Part shown: positions 58,603 to 64,000 of the stretch, in pieces
Layout of the letters: the number at the start of each line of letters is the position of its first letter
Position numbering within the stretch: position 1 is the stretch's first letter
Source: Colletotrichum lupini
Lineage: Eukaryota; Ascomycota; Sordariomycetes; Glomerellales; Glomerellaceae
Assembly: GCF_023278565.1 (NCBI RefSeq)
Contig: NC_064675.1
Location: 5,642,001 to 5,706,000 of the forward strand
Direction of reading: 5' to 3'
DNA length: 64,000 nucleotides
The notes under the pieces: model-generated
Seen by the model: the letters and a program-made list of their open reading frames with translations, nothing else
What the model was told of the DNA's origin: nothing
Database searches by the model: none
Program-made: the position numbers and the translations under genes

Positions 58603-61600
58603 CTAGCTGTTCTTCTCCAGGGACTGGAGGTTGACCAGCTCGGCATAGCGGCCATTCTTCTTCATGAGCTCGGCGTGCGTACCTTGCTCGACAATGCGAC
58701 CCTGGTCAAACACGTAGATAATGTCGGCCTTTTGAATGGTGCTGAGACGATGCGCGACGGCAATCGTTGTGCGGCCCTTGGCGGCCTTGTCGAGGGCAGC
58801 CTGGACGACGTGCTCGGACTCGGAGTCGAGGGCAGATGTGGCCTCGTCCAGCAGCAGGATCTTGGGATCACGGATGAGGGCGCGGGCAATGGCGATACGC
58901 TGCTTCTGACCTCCAGACAAAAGAGCGCCCTTGCTTCCAACAACCGTGTTGAAACCCTCGGGCATCGAGACGATAAAGTCGTAAATGTTGGCCTCGCGAC
59001 AGGCAAACTCGATGGCCTCGTCGGTAACCTCTGTGTGGGCACCGAGCAGAATATTCTCCCTGATTGTGCCCTGGTACAGGGTGGGCTCCTGACTGACGAG
59101 GGCGATGAATGAGCGGTACTCGTTGACGTTGAGCGTGCTAATCTCCTTGCCGTCGACAAAGATGGCGCCGGAAAGCGGGTCGTAGAAGCGCTCGAGAAGG
59201 GCAATCGTGGTAGACTTGCCGCAGCCGGACGCTCCGACAAGTGCGACGTACTGGCCGGGGCGAATGACGAGGTTGAGTCCGCGGAGGACGGGCTGCTCGG
59301 GTCTGGTTGGGTACCGGAAGTGGACGTCGCGGAACTCGAGGGTGCCGTCAACGGCGTCGAGAGAAGCGCCCTCCTTGGACCAGGTGTCGATGGTCGGCTT
59401 GCGGTCAAAGAGAATCTTGAGCTCGTTGGCGGCCTGGTGAGCCTTGCCCATGTCGGGAGCAAACGAGAAGATGGAGCCAGCCGACTGCGCACCAAAGATG
59501 ACGGCAGAGAAGCAGACGAAGAACTGGAACATGTTGTACTCTCCATTGGCGATGAGGGTACCACCGTACCAGAAACCAAGGGCAAAGGCCAGGAACATGA
59601 AGGACTGGGACGCGGCGAACAGCAAGCTTGACTTGAGAATCGAGATGAGACTGGCGCGCTGTTGGATGGCCAGGGAAGTCTGGTACTGGCGTATGACGTC
59701 GTCCTCGCGCGTGAGCGAGGCAACGGTGCGGATGGCCGAGATTGCCTCGGATGCGTAGCTCGCCGAGTTGGAATAGGCAGTCTTGGAGCGGCGCTGGAAG
59801 TGGGCGAGCATCCAGAAACGGAAGAAACCACAGCCAATGAGGATCGGGATGGTTGCAGTACAGACGAGGGCGAGCTTCCAGCCAATGGCGATGGCGAGCG
59901 CCAGTGCAGCAACCAAGGTTGTTGTGACCATGAGCAGGGTGCCGAGGGTGACGCCGCTAAGTCCGGCCAAGTGGGTGGTCTCGGTGGACAGGAAGGAGGT
60001 GAGCGCGCCGGCCGTGTTGGAGTCCTTGTCAAAAAAGGCAACGTCTTGGCGAAGCATGGTGCGGAAGGCCTGGTCACGGACGCGGTGGATGAGGCGCTCG
60101 GAGCACTTTGCAAAGGCGATTCCCTGGATGACAAAGGCAATGAACTGGACGCCGGCGAGCATCAGGTACATGGCGCTCCAAAAGTCGGAATCCTTCTTCA
60201 TCTGGTGGAGGGTCTCCTGGGTGGTCTGCGGGGTGATGGGAACCGACAAGGTCATAATCTGCTTGGCGAAGAAGACGGCCTGGGTAGGGTTGCCACCACC
60301 GCAAATGATGGAGAAGACAAGACCGATGAGCATGAGCTTCCACTCCTTTTGGTTGAACGAGGCGATGAGCTTGATGAGGGTCCACAGACTGTACTTGACC
60401 TCACCGTCGTCCTTCCGGTTCTGGAGGGCAATACTGGACAGAGACTTGGAGGTTGTTGTTCGCTGCAGTTTGGCGGCCATGTTGTCTTCCGGGTCGGCAA
60501 CGTAGCCCTTGTCGGAGGCGCGCGAGGCTTTGCGGATGATCTCGTCGTCTTCGGCGTCAATGGCTTCTTCCTCCTCGGCGTCCATCTCGTTGACGCGGGC
60601 AATGTTCTGGGCCGTGACGAGGTTGTAGTAGGCGCCCTGCTTGGCGAGAAGGTCGTTGTGGGTACCCTGCTCGACGATGCGGCCGCTGGACATGACGACA
60701 ATGTTGTGGGCATCCTTGATGGTGGACAGACGGTGGGCAATGGTGATGGTGGTTCGGCCCTGGGAGGCGACTTCGAGAGCGGCTTGCACAACGCCCTCGG
60801 ACTTGGTGTCAAGGGCAGAGGTGGCCTCGTCGAGAAGCAGAACTAGGGGGGATTAGCAAAGGGACACAGATAGGAGGTGCAGAGTCGACGTACTCTTGGG
60901 GTTGGACACGACCGCTCGCGCAATGGCGATGCGCTGCTTTTGGCCACCGGAAAGTAGGAAACCGCGCTCGCCGACGTTGGTGAGGTACCCTTCGGGGAGA
61001 CCGCTAATGAAATCGTGAGCGTTTGCCATTTTCGCCGCCTCCTCGATGAGCTTCTTCTGCTCCTCCTCGGACGCGTTCTCGTGCTGAGTACCAATGAGAC
61101 CGTATCGGATGTTCTGGTAGATGGTGGTCGCGAACAGAGTGGGCTCCTGGCTGACGAGCGCCATTTGCTGACGCAGCCAGCGCAGGTTAAGGGTGCTAAT
61201 GTCGTGGCCGTCCAGAAACACTGATCCGCGGACGGGGTCGTAGAACCGCTCGACGAGACCGACAATGGTACTCTTGCCGGAGCCCGAGGCGCCGACTAGA
61301 GCCGTGGTCTTACCCGCAGGAATGGTCAAGCTCACGTCATCCATGACCGTGACCTCTGGGCGAGACGGGTAGATGTGCTTAATGTTCTCGAGGCGGATTG
61401 TGCCTTCGACCTGCTCGAGCTTGGTTCCGTCGTCGCGGGAAGGGTCCAGGGGAGAGACGCGGTCAATGGTGTTGTAGATCTTGGCGGCGGCCGCAATGGC
61501 AGTGGTGAAGGCCTGGACGTTGGGGGCGACGTTTCCGAGGTTAAAGGCACCAATCATGATGGACATCATGATGATGAGAATGTTGGACAGTTTGATGCCG

Positions 61601-62774
61601 TCGTCGATGAGGAACTTGCTTCCCTGCCAGAACGCGAGACCGTAGTTGAGGTACAGAATGGTCATCATCAGCGCGACCATGACGCCAATGGCGGACTTGA
61701 CCTTGTAGCCAAAGAACTCGGCCTTTGTGAGGTGCGCATCGTACTGTTTGGCGAGGCGGTCCTGGGTGCCAAAGGCGACGGCGTTGCGGATGGAGCTAAT
61801 GACCTCGTCGGCCAGACTGCCTCCGTGGGCGTACGACTCGATGGACTGCTTGCTGTACTTGACGATAAAGGTCGAGCCGCCTCCCATGCTCAGGAGAAGG
61901 GCGACAACAGTAGACAAGAGGATCAGGGTGAGCTTCCAGTAGTGGACGAAACCAATGACAAAGGCCGAGATGAAGGTGGCGATGGCGGCAAGCGTAAGGC
62001 CGACCTTTTCCGAGATACCGTCCTGGATCAGGTTGGTGTCGGCGGTGATTCGGGTCGTCACCTCGCCGGCGCCCAATTTGTCGAAGAAACCAATGTTCTG
62101 GCGCATGCAGCTCTGGAGGTAGTGCTCGCGAATCTTTGCGCTAATGTGCTCTCCCGTGTCTAATTTTGGTCTTGCGTCAGATTTGGACTCACATCCTCCC
62201 GCCGGGGCGCAAACTTACAGATGAATCCGACCGTGGTGATGTACTGGCACACAAAAACACCAATGGCGAGGTAGACAAAGTACAAGACAAGGCTCGCCAT
62301 CTCGCTGTTAAAATCGTCCTTGGACGTCGTGCCGGCAAAGTAGTTCTGGAAAGTGCCCTGCAGGTTACCAAAGATGACCGTCATGAGCGGCAGTGCGGCG
62401 CCGACCACGATGGAGGTGAAGGCGGAGAGGGAGAGGATGAGCAGGTCGTTGGTCGAAGAATACCGGTACAGGGTCATGATGCCGGCCTTGACTTCGGGAG
62501 TGAAGACCTGACGCTTGAGGATCGCGGCCTCATTGGCGGGCAGGTGCTCGTAGGGGTCATCGCTGGGGTCTTTTGGTGCGATAGCCTTGGAGTCGGCCTT
62601 TTCGAGATTGCTGGTGATGTTGGCCGTCTGGTTCTTAGGCTGGATTGATGCATCCACTTCGGTCGAGTCGCCATGGGACGATGCCCTGTCAGAGTGGCCG
62701 TTGCTGGCTGTCTTCTCAGCCACCTCTGTTGACTTTTCGCTTGCCCCGACGGGCTTCTCGTTTTCGAGAGACAT
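58603..62774 (-). CDS. ABCB-type full-length multidrug ABC transporter (3 exons)
   Basis: Exons 62774-62219, 62159-60894 and 60842-58603 (minus strand) give about 1353 aa; introns are 59 and 51 bp. The order is (membrane domain-ATPase) twice, as in P-glycoprotein, fission yeast Pmd1 and fungal Mdr1 relatives. A polar N-terminus of about 85 residues precedes TM1. First ATPase: Walker A GASGSGKST (about 475-483), LSGGQ (about 588-592), and Walker B with LLLDEATSALD spanning the second splice. A charged linker follows (about 690-745). Second ATPase: Walker A GASGCGKST (about 1144-1152), LSGGQ (about 1248), and Walker B ILLLDEATSALD (about 1268). Both sites keep their catalytic Glu. It probably exports hydrophobic drugs or metabolites across the plasma membrane. 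The nearest neighbour is convergent. Confidence 0.95.
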
Positions 62775-64000
62775 GCTGGCGCCGTGGCTCCTGACAGAGC
62801 TGTGCGCAGTGTGTGGAGAAAGCTTGTTGCGCCGGTATGCGCTGTGCGCAAGCTGTTTGGGATGCGATTGTCGGGTTCCTATACGTGAAGTGTCGTCGCT
62901 CGTGTGGCTTGTATATTACGGCTTGGGTGGGTTGGTCCGACGACGAGATCCGAATCGTTCTCCCCTCGAATTACAATCAATCCTATGATATATAGACAGA
63001 CCAGTGAATGGAAGGGCGGAGAAAATCGACCACGGCGAAAGCCAAGAAAGAATTCGCGGCGATCGGAGTCGGGATCGTCGTTGTCGCGCGCAGACAGGCG
63101 AAAGAGCGGGAAAACAACACCTGCAGTCGATTTGACGTGCCTCCCTCGACAATTAATAAAACAAGACGAGGACGGATGGAGAAAAGAGGCGTGTTCCCAC
63201 TCGGGTTGCAGGCCAGGATAGGGATTAGTGGAATTGTCGCAAAGGCGTGGACTGGAGAATAAAAAAAAAAAGTACCCAGGACCTTGGCGAGGGACGGACT
63301 GGGGTGTGCACATTTGATATAGATGGACGGCGGGCCTAGTGGTAGGACGTGACCGGGGTGGCACGCCGCAGGAGAGGAGAAGGAGACGACTACTAGCACA
63401 AGGAAAAAATGGGGGCAACCGGCTTGGACGAGATTCGACGGAATGCAGCCGACCCGTTCTGACCTCGCTCTTGTCAACTTCCCGACCTGTGACTAGCTCG
63501 GTTCCTTGCGTACCTCTACCATGCCCGAACCGCGCCGCCTACATGCGTGTTTATCGTCCATCTCATGTTGACTCACTGGCCCGCCGCTCATCATCAGACG
63601 AGAGACAGGAACGGGGAGGGACTTTGGTACGGATGGCTACGAGGAGGAGCACTTGTTTCGTGCGATCCCTTCCCTCTTGGGCACGCCGATATCAATGCCG
63701 GTGACAGTCATCCGGGAACGATGATGCCCGACTATCTTACTGTGGTAGATTCTATAGGGCTTTCTCACCACCTACGTTAGTTGGTGTGTACAAGGTACTC
63801 GTACTAGTATACGCAGTACTCACATTGGCCTATTCGGTCTTGCTAGCCATGTTCGCAGGGCATCGAGTGCGAAGTGCGAGCTGTGGGACCGATGAGCAGC
63901 AGTCGCAGCACGTCGCAACGCACTGATGATTGCAGCCAAGGTTGTGATACCGCAGCTTGCGCAGTAAACCAACGCTGCTTGTCGGGCGTGCCCCGGGGTT
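62775..64000. other. Upstream region of the ABC transporter
   Basis: Contains the promoter of the minus-strand transporter, with a strongly pyrimidine-biased minus strand at about 63010-63300 and an A11 run near 63260-63271. Overlapping open frames are not supported. The right window edge is reached without another gene. Confidence 0.5.

Noticed and set aside
59662..60846. 394-codon open frame on the plus strand
   Set aside because: It is the reverse-strand shadow of the ABC transporter's third exon, which has complete family motifs.
1..64000. CRISPR array, bacterial operon or prophage content
   Set aside because: Introns, long intergenic DNA and fungal gene families throughout; no direct-repeat/spacer arrays seen.

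Overview
The window reads as nuclear DNA of a filamentous ascomycete (Pezizomycotina, most likely a Sordariomycete). The coding regions are GC-rich and interrupted by short 45-67 bp introns with GTRNGT-like donors, CTAAC/CTGAC-like branch sites and CAG/TAG acceptors. Intergenic stretches are long, and upstream regions often carry pyrimidine-rich leaders. The families present (velvet regulator, DUF1996 and DUF7729 wall/secreted proteins, DHA1 drug transporters, fungal BTB protein) are typical of moulds. The exact species cannot be read from the sequence. Exon joins below were chosen by splice consensus plus preserved reading frame.

Layout. 0.4-3.6 kb: membrane-anchored amidohydrolase (+). 3.6-8.4 kb: no supported gene. 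8.4-14.6 kb: three + strand genes: a secreted DUF1996 protein, an Rcm1/NSUN5-type rRNA m5C methyltransferase, and a PDI-like ER protein without a CxxC site. 14.9-19.6 kb: a DHA1 MFS transporter and a BTB/POZ protein, both on -. 20.4-29.3 kb: a more AT-rich patch with a second MFS transporter, two visibly broken genes (one with an in-frame TAG and frame breaks, one a two-zinc-knuckle protein with an in-frame TGA and frame breaks) and two tRNA-like Pol III box regions. 28-36.4 kb: a long stretch with no supportable gene, carrying an over-represented TACGGAGTA/TACTCCGTA motif and leading into a velvet-domain regulator (36.4-37.8 kb). 39.8-41.8 kb: an animal-type cryptochrome/(6-4) photolyase. 42.4-47.3 kb: a conserved protein of unknown function, a phytanoyl-CoA-dioxygenase-like enzyme, and a GPI-type DUF7729 surface protein (-). 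47.3-52.9 kb: no supported gene. 52.9-57.8 kb: a divergent pair made of a protein with a PD-(D/E)XK-like motif set (-, broken at a homopolymer) and an atypical protein-kinase-like protein (+). 58.6-62.8 kb: a full-length ABCB-type multidrug transporter (-).

Working together: the velvet regulator and the photolyase/cryptochrome sit next to each other and both belong to light and development biology. Three efflux pumps (two DHA1, one ABCB) suggest xenobiotic or metabolite export. No secondary-metabolite backbone gene is visible. The best leads are the nuclease-motif/kinase divergent pair, the CxxC-less PDI-like protein with an 8-nt exon, the decayed patch at 20-29 kb, and the nonamer motif field upstream of the velvet gene.
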